A DNA stretch of 64,000 bases from Portulaca oleracea (lineage: Eukaryota > Streptophyta > Magnoliopsida > Caryophyllales > Portulacaceae), in assembly GCA_029582165.1 (NCBI GenBank), contig CM055870.1:19756832-19820831 (forward strand). The letters are read 5' to 3'. The translations under genes and the position numbers were made by a program. The notes below the pieces were generated by a model. That model searched no databases. It saw only the letters and a list, made by a program, of their open reading frames with translations, and had not been told where the DNA came from. Of the stretch, positions 54,978 through 64,000 are shown piece by piece. Within the stretch, counting starts at the first letter, position 1. Every line of letters begins with the position of its first letter.

Positions 54978-56986
54978 TAAACTTTTGCTCGTCCTGAGCA
55001 AAACAAGACAAAAACAAATAAGAAAAACTAAACACCAACTCCTCTGTTCTGGGAGGAAACTAGTGCATTTAGCATATGCACCAAGCCCTTTGAACCCCCC
55101 GGCAGTCCGGGTGGATGAGATGGACTCGTGAGGGTTTGTAGCAACTATACCCACAAAATCCAAAGAAAAAGGAGAGAGGGACAGTGATAAACAAAACCAA
55201 AGAAAGTAAAGGAAAACGAAAACAGCTTTGCTTCAAAGAATCATGCAATCTCAATTAGGAAAACGATGTTAATTCTCCAAAAGGAACCATTATGAGCATC
55301 TCACAAACACCTAACTCAAACGAATGTCAATCTTAGAGGTTTTCGATCCCCTACACCTCATGCCAAGCAAAACCCCATGTGTGTAAGTGCTAGTGGGTTC
55401 TAACTGATTCCAGTTGACTCCAAAGACTCACACCCGAGCTCAAAAAAACACGAACAAAAACAACAAAGAGTTTCCCTCCCTCGCAGTTGATCGCCCTTGG
55501 CTTGGTGAGGGCCGCAGGTGATGCAAGGAAAGGCCCCACACTTTATTAACACTTAACTTTCTTTTTAGGTTGGGTTTTCCAACATTTTCAATTTATTTTA
55601 AATATAGTCGGGTTAGTTTCGCGGGAATTGCACGATCTATAATGCGGGGTTTACCCTCCCAGCACAGGCTTTTCCATTCACCTCTTCGTCGCAATGCGAT
55701 ATAGAAGGAGGCTTAAGGGGTATCAGCGTCGTACCGCTAATACCGGTCCCGTGTAGGTGGACTAACTTTATGTTGGTTAATGTCGTTCAGTCGACACCCC
55801 CAATTAATTCATTTATTTAACTTTGCTTTCTTTTTCTTTCTTTCTTTCTTTTTTTTCTTTCGCTCTTGCTTTTGCTTTTCTCTTTTTTTCTTTACTTTTT
55901 AGAAAACAAGCTCGGAAATGAATCCCTAGAGTCTCCCAGTTTTAACCAGAACGTGAAAAGAATCAGGGATCTCGCTAGAAACTCAATGAAGGGAATCTAA
56001 ATAGGTGAGTCATGACAATCACCCAAGATAGAGTCGAAAATGCTCAGACCTCTTTCGATTCCAACGTAATTTATCCCTTTGGAGCTGTTTAAAGAAGATT
56101 AAGAACGGCTTCCCAATGTTGACGACAAAATCCAAGAAACAAAGCAAAACAAAAACAAAACGAAAACCGAAAAACTTTTAAGGTTTTTCACTCCCTTTTT
56201 TTTTATCCTTTTTCACACAAAAAATTTTCAAATTTTAGCCTAAAAAGAACAAAAAGTCAATAAAATGCTAGGTGACCTACCCTTGAACAAATATAACTCA
56301 CCCCCCCCCCACACACACACACTTAAAACGCCACAATGTCCTCATTGTGGGAAAGGTGTCACAAGAAAGGGTAGAGAACTTACAAAAAGCAAACAAACAA
56401 AAACAATTAGCAAGCAAGTGGTGGCGACCCGAGCCTACACGACTCCAACAACTAGATAAACCCAACAAGCAAATACTAGGGGTTCGCCACTAAAAGAAAA
56501 ATCAAGCATGCAAAAGGATCATAGGGTATTCAACTCAAAAAGAGAAGAGCGGAGAGATATTACCTCGAGTTCTTCAAAACAAATGATTACTCAATCCGCG
56601 ATCCGTGATAGCCAAGCAAAGGGTTAGGATTTTCAAGTAAAAACAACCAAAGCTCGTAAGATCCGCATGCAAGATTAAAAACATGAAAAAGAAACTAACT
56701 AAGACAAAAATTAAAATTAACTCAAAAGAAATAAATAAATAAAAATATGGGTTGCCTCCCATAAAGCGCTTGTTTAAGGTCCCGAGCTTGACCTAATTAC
56801 TTACTTGATTCTCGATAGGCGTGGTGTGCATGAGAGAAGCATGGTAAGCTTTTTTCACCAACTCTTCTTCCTTCTCCTCCCTCGCATCCCAATAGAACTC
56901 ATGAATAAACCGGAATGATCCTCCGGTGGTCTAGCCAACTCCGAAGGAATCAAAGGTAATGGCCTCCTTGCTTTACTCCACCAAAA
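54978..56986 (-). other. Athila 3' non-coding internal region
   Basis: No protein frame of note. The minus strand carries TTTATGGGAGGCAACCCAT near 56745-56763, a phrase common after the last ORF in Athila/Tat elements. Poly-T/CTTT tracts occur at 55825-55900. In autonomous relatives RT and integrase would lie upstream of this region. They are absent here. Confidence 0.55.
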
Positions 56987-58192
56987 TTACTTCCTCCTTT
57001 TCCATCGCTTCCTCTTCTTGCGCAAGAATTGAGCATGCCTCCTTGAAGACTTGATAGGCCGGATAGAAAGAGAAGATAACCCCGACTTGATATTCGGTGA
57101 TGTGTCAGGTCTCGGGCCTTGGAAAGGCATCTTTTTCAATTTCATATTTTCCATATATGTTTCACCCAAGGCAATCTCCCTCCTCAAAGGTACAGTGTTG
57201 AGGAAGTACCAATGGAAGGTGAAACTATCTCCATGAAGCTCAAAATGAATAGCTTTAGGGTGACTTTCTCCACCCCAATCATCTGGTTCCACAATAAGTA
57301 AGCACGGCTCCTCTTGATGATTATCCATAATCCCAACCACTGCATTGACCTTGAAGCGTGACTCATTGTGAGGGTTCCTTCTCGAAGGATCAAGATCAAA
57401 ATAAATATGTTCTCTCCCCACATTTAGAGACAACGGCCTCTTTGCACGTCTATAATTGCTCCCGTAGTGGCCAAGAAGGGTCGCCCAAGAATGATAGGGC
57501 TTCTCTAGTCCTCATCCATCTCCAAAATAACGAAGTCACAAGGGATAAGGAAACTTCTCACTTGAACCGGAATGTCTTCTTATATTCCCAAGGGCTTCCT
57601 AACACTTCGGTTCGCAAGTTGCAAGCTAATAGCTGTAGGGGTTAAGTTATCAAGGTTCAACTTCTTACAAATTGAGTGTGGCATGAAACTCACACTTGCC
57701 CCCAAATCACATAATGCATTATCAATCCTCATATCACCAATTAAGCACGATATAGAGAAACTACCCGGATCGGCAAGTTTCTCGGGAGTTTTGCTCCCAC
57801 ATAATGGCATTGCAACTGATTGCGAGATGAACGGTGGACGACTCCTTAATTCTCCGTTTGTTTGTCAAGAGGTCATTAAGATGTTTCTTGAAAGAAGGGA
57901 CCTCCGCCATGGCATCAAGAAAAAGAATATTGACTTGGAGCTTCTTCAATATATCAATAAATCGCGAAAACTTCGCCTCGTTTTTATGTTCAATCAATCT
58001 CCCAGGAAAAGGTACTGGTGGTCTATATGAAATGGGTTTCTCCAATGGGTACTCATGATTGTCTCCCCTCAAGACTTCTTTCCTTTTCTCTCGTTTTTTC
58101 TCAATCTCTAATCTCTCTTCCAACTTCTCCTTTTTCTCATTCTCGGCCTCATTAACCACAACATCATCCTCCTTCTCCTCAATTATGGTTCG
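56987..58192 (-). pseudogene. Athila gag-pol remnant with aspartic protease
   Basis: On the minus strand, 58159-57761 reads YRPPVPFPGRLIEHKNEAKF, FSRFIDILKKLQVNILFLDA and EVPSFKKHLNDLLTNKRRIK, the linker before protease. 57810-57580 gives DPGSFSISCLIGDMRIDNAL and LCDLGASVSFMPHSICKKL with the D-L-G-A-S active site. After stops come PIILGRPFLATTGAIIDVQR (about 57505-57445), the protease flap end, and a last frame 57433-56987 with LNVGREHIYFDL. RT should start soon after but does not. The coding ends in a basic tail, RKKRKRWKRRK. Confidence 0.75.
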
Positions 58193-59177
58193 TGTTAGAA
58201 CCCCTCAAGGACGTTGGCACTGAATAAGTTTTGAATGAAAGCCAAAATTCGAATAGCTAGAAAAGATATGATGCGCAAGGAAAGAAATCTCAAAGCAGGC
58301 AGAAGGACATTCACCTAGGGCATCATAAGGACGTTTACTCACAGCATCACAAGGACGTTCACCCCAGACGAGAAGCTTCGTCGTGAAAGATAAAAGGAGC
58401 AAAATATAAGGGAAGTTTAAGGAGTATATTCTAGAAAGATTTGGATTTTATTCTTTTCCTAACTAGATTAATTAACTGTTACCTTTCTTATTTCAGGAAA
58501 CAACTAATCAACAGCTTGGAAGAGAGATTTGATTGAAGATTTCCAGAATCAATGCCAATATGGAAGTTGCCATCTAAGGAAGTTATCAAGGATGGAAGGA
58601 AGGAAAGTATCCGATTTGGACAACTCTTCAACGACTCCTTGCGACCAAAAAGCAACATAAATAGAAGACTTCGAAGATGAAAGAGATCAACGATTCCATG
58701 GAAGAAATCGCGTATTCAAAACAAGAAGAGTGTTCTCTGTTTTGATTGAGTTTTCTTTTGAGTGAGAAAATCGAGTTTGAGTGAGATTGTGTTTGAGTGC
58801 AATCAATTCCTTAAAGAAATTAGGATTTGGTTGATACTCTTGTAATCGATTCCTAGAAGGACTTAGGATCGATCAGTGATTACACCAAAGTTGAGTTTGG
58901 TGGGAGTTTTCCAGAAAATAAGAAGCGTCCATGGAAAGGCGCTAGGTTCTGCTGTAAACCCTAAGGTCCTTCACCTTGGGTTATTCTGTGTTCCAGTTCA
59001 GTAAGATAAAGGAGGTTATTCAGTTTACTTTTGTTATTCCTCGCTTTAAAGCTTAAACTGCCTTATCATTTATTGAATCTTAACCTAGAAGGATTAAGAT
59101 CCTAACGTCCTTTACCAAGTTGCTATTTTGTGCAGAAAATTTCATAACCCTATTCACCCCCCTCTAGGGTTATTTCA
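58193..59177 (+). mobile_element. Copia-type solo LTR in the Athila gag-pol
   Basis: The segment starts TGTTAGAACCCCTCAAGGAC, ends CCCCTCTAGGGTTATTTCA and is flanked by GTTCG duplications (58188-58192 and 59178-59182). It is 985 bp with no internal coding. The end ATTCACCCCCCTCTAGG is typical of plant copia LTRs, plus orientation. Removing it and one GTTCG joins the Athila frame as EVER-TIIEEKEDDVVVNEAE with no shift. GGACGTT recurs at 58208, 58330 and 58352. Confidence 0.85.
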
Positions 59178-59182
59178 GTTCG

Positions 59183-60557
59183 CTCAACTTCTAAGTCCTC
59201 CTCTTCATTGCTACTCACCACAACTCCCTCATTCTCTCCCGAAGGTCTTTCCTCTTCCACATTCTCCTCCACTACCGTAGGTTCTTCAATTTTTCTTCCA
59301 CTCCTTAGTAATAGCTTAAACTTTCTCCCCTTGGATAGGTTGTGGTTGAATGGGTTGAGAAAAGTATATTTGTTGAGCAACTTGGGTCATTTTGGTTTCA
59401 AGGTCTCTAAGACGAGCCTCCTCACTTTCTTGATTAGCCACAATTTGTTGCAGCAACTTTTCAATCATAGAATCATGGGATGGTTGAGAAAATTGGGGTA
59501 ATGAGATGGGTTGATACGAGAACTCTTCTTGAAAATGTGCATGATGGTCATATAGTTGAGAAACAGGGTTAAACACTGGGTTGACAAGCATGGTATAACT
59601 AGGATCATAATCTTCATAAGAATGGGAATAAAGTTGGTTGGAATAGATATCATTCACATGCTCCACTTGACGATACACCGTACATTGATGCTCAATATGT
59701 GGACCAAAACACAATTTACAAGAATGCAAATTAGGAACGGGGGTGGATGCAAAAGCTTGCATACCTCGGGCTAGGTTCAACTGGTTGGAAACTTCATCAT
59801 TCACCATCTTCTTTTGCAAATCAAGGACCGTGGCCATTAGAAGCCTAATAGTAGGGTTGTGCTCCAAAGAATGATCCCCATTTCTTGAATTTTGGCCTCC
59901 TCCCCAACTAGGAACATTCTGAGATAGCTCATGAAGAAAAGTATTGGCTTCCTCCGCAGTCTTCTTTAAGAACATCCCTCCGGATGCACGATCAATGGAC
60001 TCTTTGTACGAATCACAAAGCCCATAATAAAAGTGTTGAAGTAGCATCCAATCCGGTAAATTGTGATGTGGACATTGGCATTGAAGGCTTTTGAATCTCC
60101 CCCAAGCCTCAAAAAAATCTTCTCCAGGTTTTTGCTTGAATGACATAATAACTTGCCGGAGTCTATAAGTTTCGTCCGCTGGGAAAAATCTATGCAGGAA
60201 ATCTCTTCTAAGTACTTCCCATGAAGAATAAGTTCCGGGAGGACACGTTTGAAGCCATGTCTTTGCTTTCCCCGTAAGAGTTAGAGGAAAGAACTTCAAT
60301 TTCATGAATTCGGAAGATAAATCGGGAACTTGCACGAAACTAATCCGATCTTCAAATTTCTCGATATGTGCAATAGGACTCTCAGATTTGTCCCCATAAA
60401 ACTAATTGCTCGAGAAGACTTCAAGTAAGTATGGTTTGAACTCAAATACGACATCGGGTGGTAATGGTAGTAAAGTGACCGGGTTGCCTCCCGTACCCAA
60501 TGATGGAAGGGCATATGATAGAAGGGTATGGGGTGAACCAGCTTGGCCCTCCGTCAT
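59183..60557 (-). pseudogene. Athila gag (one stop, one frameshift)
   Basis: An ATG at 60557-60555 opens MTEGQAGSPHTLLSYALPSL. After one in-frame TAG (60404-60402) the frame runs FYGDKSESPIAHIEKFEDRI, KLKFFPLTLTGKAKTWLQTC, YSSWEVLRRDFLHRFFP and GEDFFEAWGRFKSLQCQCPH, the Retrotrans_gag domain of Athila/Tat elements. CKLCFGPHIEHQCTVY is a CCHC-type knuckle. The frame ends at 59316, but a neighbouring frame continues (LLLRSGRKIEEPTVVEENVE) to the solo LTR, so one base was gained or lost near 59335. Confidence 0.8.
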
Positions 60558-60685
60558 TAGAACTCGAAACCTCCTACAAGAAATGATGAAGCATCAAATT
60601 CATCGGGATTTGGAATAAACTAGTTTCTAGCATGAAAGCAATCTTAAACAACTCAAGACCAAGAAACTAAGCTAGGGGCGCTTGC

Positions 60686-60703
60686 TCCCCGGCAACGGCG
60701 CCA
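60686..60703 (-). other. Primer-binding site for tRNA-Asp
   Basis: The minus strand reads TGGCGCCGTTGCCGGGGA, fully complementary to the 3' end of plant tRNA-Asp including CCA, five bases from the LTR. tRNA-Asp priming is typical of Athila elements. Confidence 0.9.
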
Positions 60704-60708
60704 TTTTG

Positions 60709-62359
60709 TGTAACGTGGTTTTGTAACCCAGGTTTTTATATCGTTCTTCTCGAGGAGCTAGGGGCCTTAGCTAAGAAACTCGGTCTAAGGTCGGATTAAG
60801 ATCGCTAAGGTAGGGTAATGGGTTGAAAGAGGATCACAAAGCGAGAAAATAAACTAAGGTCAGTCAACGTGAAACAATGGGTTTCGGGGGCTTTTTGGGA
60901 TGCAAACGGGAACAAGGAGATAGGTTCTGCGACAAGAGAGCAAGAAGGAAGAAAATCAAGTGGCAATTCCGTTAGAAAATACCAACCGGGCTTCCTCTTT
61001 CGAGGATAGTCCGGATTTAACTTCCCTAAAGTCCACCACGGACCCGGAGGGTTAATGAAACGGTGTTCCCTAGTTAGTCTCTACTCACTCTCGTGAGTAA
61101 AGTGCTAACTATCCCAATTCCAACCTTCCAATTCAAGTGTTGGATGTGTTCGGGGACTTTCGGACCCAAATACATCCCACTTGAGGGATGGAATGGAGTG
61201 GGAAAGGTGATTTCCCAACTAATTACTCACTACAATTGCTAACCCATGCCTAATTACCATTCACACCCTTAATTACCCCCTAACCCATTAGGGTTTTAGC
61301 CACTACCCATCACAACTATGCTAACAACATCAACAAAACCAACCCTAGGCATGATTTCTATCATACAACAACAATCGAAAGACAATCAAAGCAATTAAAG
61401 AGCAAAGAAAGTAATTAACAAGAAATTAAAGTAATTAACAAAGTAGAATTGATTTAAGGGAAGAAGAAACTTATCAAATGCTGTAGAAGAACAAGGAAGA
61501 ACAATGGAAAGGATAATCCCAAGCAATTTCTCAATTGTTGAATCCTCCAATCTTGAAAACAATCCAAAATACACCAAACCCTAGATTAATCTCTCTCTAA
61601 AACTCCTAATTATAAGGCTGGAAATAATGTCTAACACTCTTTAAGATTCCCCCTCAAGAAATCGTCAAAAGGAGTATATATACAAGTGGAGTTAGTTGGG
61701 CAAAACGCGCAGTTTAAAGCCCGACACATGCGTAGGAAACAGGGGAGGTCGCGGGTGCCACCTGAAGGGTGGCGGGCGCTACCTTGCGGAAACTCCCAGG
61801 AAATTATGAGCTTCGATCGACCGCAGGCGCGGTCTCCCTATACCGCAGGTGCGGTCTTCCTCGGCCTAGCGGAGGTAGCGGGTGCCACGCCAAGGGTGGC
61901 GGGGGCTACCCTGCGAAAACTCTCAGGCGATTATGAGCTTCGATCGATCGCAGGCGCGGTCTCCCTATACCGCAGGTGCGGTCTTCCTCGGCCGAGCGGA
62001 GGTAGCGGGTGCCAAGCCAAGGGTCGCGGGGGCTACCCTACTCTTTTCTTCCCTTTGTTGCTTCCTTCTTTCCAAGGCATGTAACGCCCACTACAAGGAT
62101 CGTAGTGGGTGTTACCTCGCTGATTTGCACCAAATGAAGGGAAAGTGGTCCCGGGTTAACTCTGCCTCGGCTCTCGGTCCGGCTCGGCTCGAGAAATCAC
62201 GAAAAAGGCTAAAAAAAGCCCGTTTTACCTCGTTTTTGTGTAAAACACCAAAACCTACAAAATAACCCAAAACGTACTAAAATGCATGAAAATAAACACG
62301 AAACGAGTCAAAAGCCTATGTATTAAGGCGTTATTTAGACACAAAATTGGGTCTAAACA
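60709..62359 (-). repeat. Athila 5' LTR
   Basis: Same borders, length (1651 bp) and 127-bp tandem units (61748 to about 62041) as the 3' LTR. It lies on the primer-site side, so it is the 5' LTR of this minus-strand element. Confidence 0.9.
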
Positions 62360-62503
62360 ACCATCATTGAAATCGTTTCGGGTGCATTATTGTTCAACAC
62401 CCCTCAAAGTTCAGTGCATTATTGTCCAAAGTCAAAGTTCAGTGTATTATTGTCCAATACCCTGAAAGTCCAGTATATTAGCATCCAAAAATCCTTTTGT
62501 AAA

Positions 62504-62640
62504 TGTATTATAGTAATTTTCTCCCTGTGTGGGCTTTCCTTTTGATTGAAGCTTCTAACCTTTGTCCAATATATGTGTAAGAGAGAGTGTGTGTGTGTAC
62601 GTGTTTTTTTTTTTTTTGGGGGGGGGGGGGGGAGCATTAT
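62504..62640 (+). other. Flank of the LINE relic beyond the MULE, with T/G homopolymers
   Basis: About 100 bp continues the LINE side after the duplicated TTTTGTAAA. It ends in a GT repeat and a T12-G16 homopolymer block (62606-62633). Confidence 0.45.
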
Positions 62641-62875
62641 AATTATTAGGCACCCTCTACAGGGCATAGTTTTTAAAATCTGGATCCGGATCTATGATCC
62701 TACAATTTTATGATCCAAAATCCTCGATGTCATTCTACCATTTACATTTCGATCCGCGATCCTACGTGGGTTAATTTCGATCCTAACTACCCCATGTATT
62801 CGAGTTAAGATCTTGATTCTAACAACCTTGCTACAAGGAGAGAGGGTGTACAACCACCGAACTAAATCTATTGTA

Positions 62876-63112
62876 GGGCCTGTTTGGCAAACAGCTGGTA
62901 GTTGGTAACTATTAGCTGACAGGTGATAACTGTTCGCTGGTGGTTGTTTGGGTTAGCCGTTTAACTTTAGTTGTTTGGATTAGTTAATTGCAGGAAAGTT
63001 TGATAAAGTAGCTGTTTGTGAAAACTACCTTAAAAAGCTTTTTTAAATAACTTTTCGAAAACTAGCTTATTGGGTCTAATAAACTAATATGAAAGGCTGT
63101 TTACCAAACACT
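62876..63112. mobile_element. Possible MITE with GTTTGG-AAACAGC ends
   Basis: The left end, GGGCCTGTTTGGCAAACAGC, is partly inverted at the right as GTGTTTGGTAAACAGCC. This resembles common plant hAT or PIF MITEs that start GGGCCTGTTTGG. No duplication was identified. Confidence 0.4.
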
Positions 63113-64000
63113 TCAGGTAGCATTTTTTTTCTATTTTGGTAAAAAAAAAAAAAACTAATCGTGTCTCCAATCAGCTGCTTATCAACGAAACTCGTATTCC
63201 TAGCCTAGAAAATAGACCTACAAGGAGCTTCCAAGAACACTATAGTATCCACCAAAATAAATTGCGTTCACTATAATTCAAACTCTAATGAGAAAGATAA
63301 ACCTCCGACTTTCATGCTGTTAGAGAACTGTCCTCTTAATGCCGGATAATCATATACATACTATGAACAAATGTACAATTTTTAAACCATAAGAGTAGCC
63401 ACAGTAAGGCCTCAAATCTACTCCCACCATATCAATATGTGATGTGAGCATCCACATGGCTGATTTGTTATTGTGTGAGACCAAATTTGGAAAAGACAAG
63501 CTCAAATCTAGAGCTAAATGTGAGGCAGCCAATTTACATTGTGGGGTCCTCACTAATAAAAAGGATCAATATATTAAACTTGTGGGTCTTAGTGTTAGAA
63601 TTTATTCTCACTGTTTGCGCGATGCAACCTTTGGGGTTTAGAGGTGTTAACTCTTTTTCTTAAAAAAAAAATAAATTGATGATTGTTAAGTTTAGTAAAA
63701 TTTTTTCCAATTTGAATATTCATATTTTTCTGATAAAAAGAATGGACTTGGTCATGGATTTTTCGCCTAAGTTTTGACATTGACCAAATTGATTGAATAC
63801 TCGGATACAGTATTTCTTATTTTTCTATTGTTTGAATCCGATTTTGATTCGGATTTAGTTCCGTCCAAATTATCAAACTCGAAAAACCGGGTCCGGACAT
63901 CAATCTCTCATCCTAGTTTCGACATTGATCGACCTGAATTTGACCCGAACCCGAATTTTTGCCAATGCTAGTGATTGCTATGTTCTTTTTTGAAAAATTA
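63113..64000. other. Intergenic sequence, no gene recognised
   Basis: Short ORFs on both strands lack known domains. The end (63830-63960) carries CGGATTT/CCGGGTCCGG/ACCCGAACCCGA motifs that recall MITE debris. Confidence 0.35.

Larger units (their letters stand above)
53315..62359 (-). mobile_element. Athila-type gypsy retrotransposon lacking RT, RNase H and integrase
   Basis: Two 1651-bp LTRs (53315-54965 and 60709-62359) face the same way. The element reads on the minus strand, with a tRNA-Asp primer site next to the higher LTR and a G-rich polypurine tract next to the lower one. The internal region (54966-60708, 5743 bp, of which 985 bp is a nested solo LTR) holds gag and an Athila-style protease, then 2 kb of non-coding sequence. 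No RT, RNase H or integrase is found. The flanks GCCAT (53310-53314) and ACCAT (62360-62364) agree in four of five bases, a decayed duplication. It lies in the right arm of the Mutator-like MITE. Confidence 0.85.
52889..62494. mobile_element. Mutator-like MITE, split by an Athila retrotransposon
   Basis: The left end reads GGGTTTTTGGATACTAATAT and the right end, inverted, GGATTTTTGGATGCTAATAT. Arms of at least 150 bp match through ACAATAATACACTGAACTTT and TGTTGAACAATAATGCACC. A perfect 9-bp duplication TTTTGTAAA flanks it (52880-52888 and 62495-62503), diagnostic of Mutator-like transposition. Without the Athila element it is 426 + 135 = 561 bp and has no transposase. In the left part an inner inverted match (CTGACTTGGTGAC at 53024-53036 against the inverse at 53298-53312) extends the arms towards 190 bp. 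Confidence 0.85.

Noticed and set aside
1..64000. CRISPR arrays, bacterial operons, riboswitches, rRNA or intact tRNA genes
   Set aside because: None is expected in plant nuclear DNA and none was seen. The tRNA-like matches are retrotransposon primer sites or SINE parts.

Overview
The window is plant nuclear DNA, almost certainly from a eudicot. The evidence is intron-split genes with GT-AG borders, a plant cytokinin receptor kinase, a plant-type NTF2, an AU-type SINE, and many plant families of LTR retrotransposons, LINEs, MULEs, hAT, CACTA and Stowaway elements. The N-terminus of the receptor kinase looks asterid-like to me, but that is a weak impression from memory.

Four genes can be modelled exon by exon. 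(1) 9643-11957 (+): an alpha/beta-hydrolase of the MES family, most like MES17, four exons. (2) 19397-21887 (+): a small single-pass membrane protein of unknown function, two exons, with an apparent one-base frameshift in an A8 run. (3) 22525-25397 (-): nuclear transport factor 2, two exons, convergent with gene 2. (4) 34666-40853 (-): an AHK3-type cytokinin receptor histidine kinase, ten coding exons, 1033 aa. The genes lie in a 9.6-41 kb core. They are unrelated in function and do not form a cluster.

The left flank (1-9 kb) is repeat debris: a degenerate GTGACCAC-type repeat field with a FAR1-domain fragment, CACTA-like ends around a LINE fragment, an Athila-like LTR with a degraded tRNA-Asp primer site, a fold-back MITE and a Stowaway MITE. 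Between the genes are LINE ORF1 relics, a copia LTR with a nested TIR element, a TPR-protein pseudogene broken by a hAT MITE, a SINE with a 22-bp target duplication, and an RNase H-like relic.

The right third (42.8-62.6 kb) is nested transposons. A degenerate Ty1/copia element (42808-50423) carries a hAT-like MITE (8-bp duplication) in its internal region and a gypsy-like solo LTR (5-bp duplication) inside its 3' LTR. Next to it a LINE relic is split by a Mutator-like MITE (9-bp duplication). That MITE is split by a minus-strand Athila-type element with 1651-bp LTRs, which is itself split by a copia-type solo LTR (5-bp duplication). The Athila element has gag and protease but no reverse transcriptase, RNase H or integrase.

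I found no new multi-gene system. The most unusual single observation is in the cytokinin receptor. The ATP-lid segment of its kinase domain appears to have been replaced in frame by its own reverse complement (a micro-inversion with a small deletion). The receptor also has a GC-AG intron just before the exon carrying the phospho-accepting histidine.
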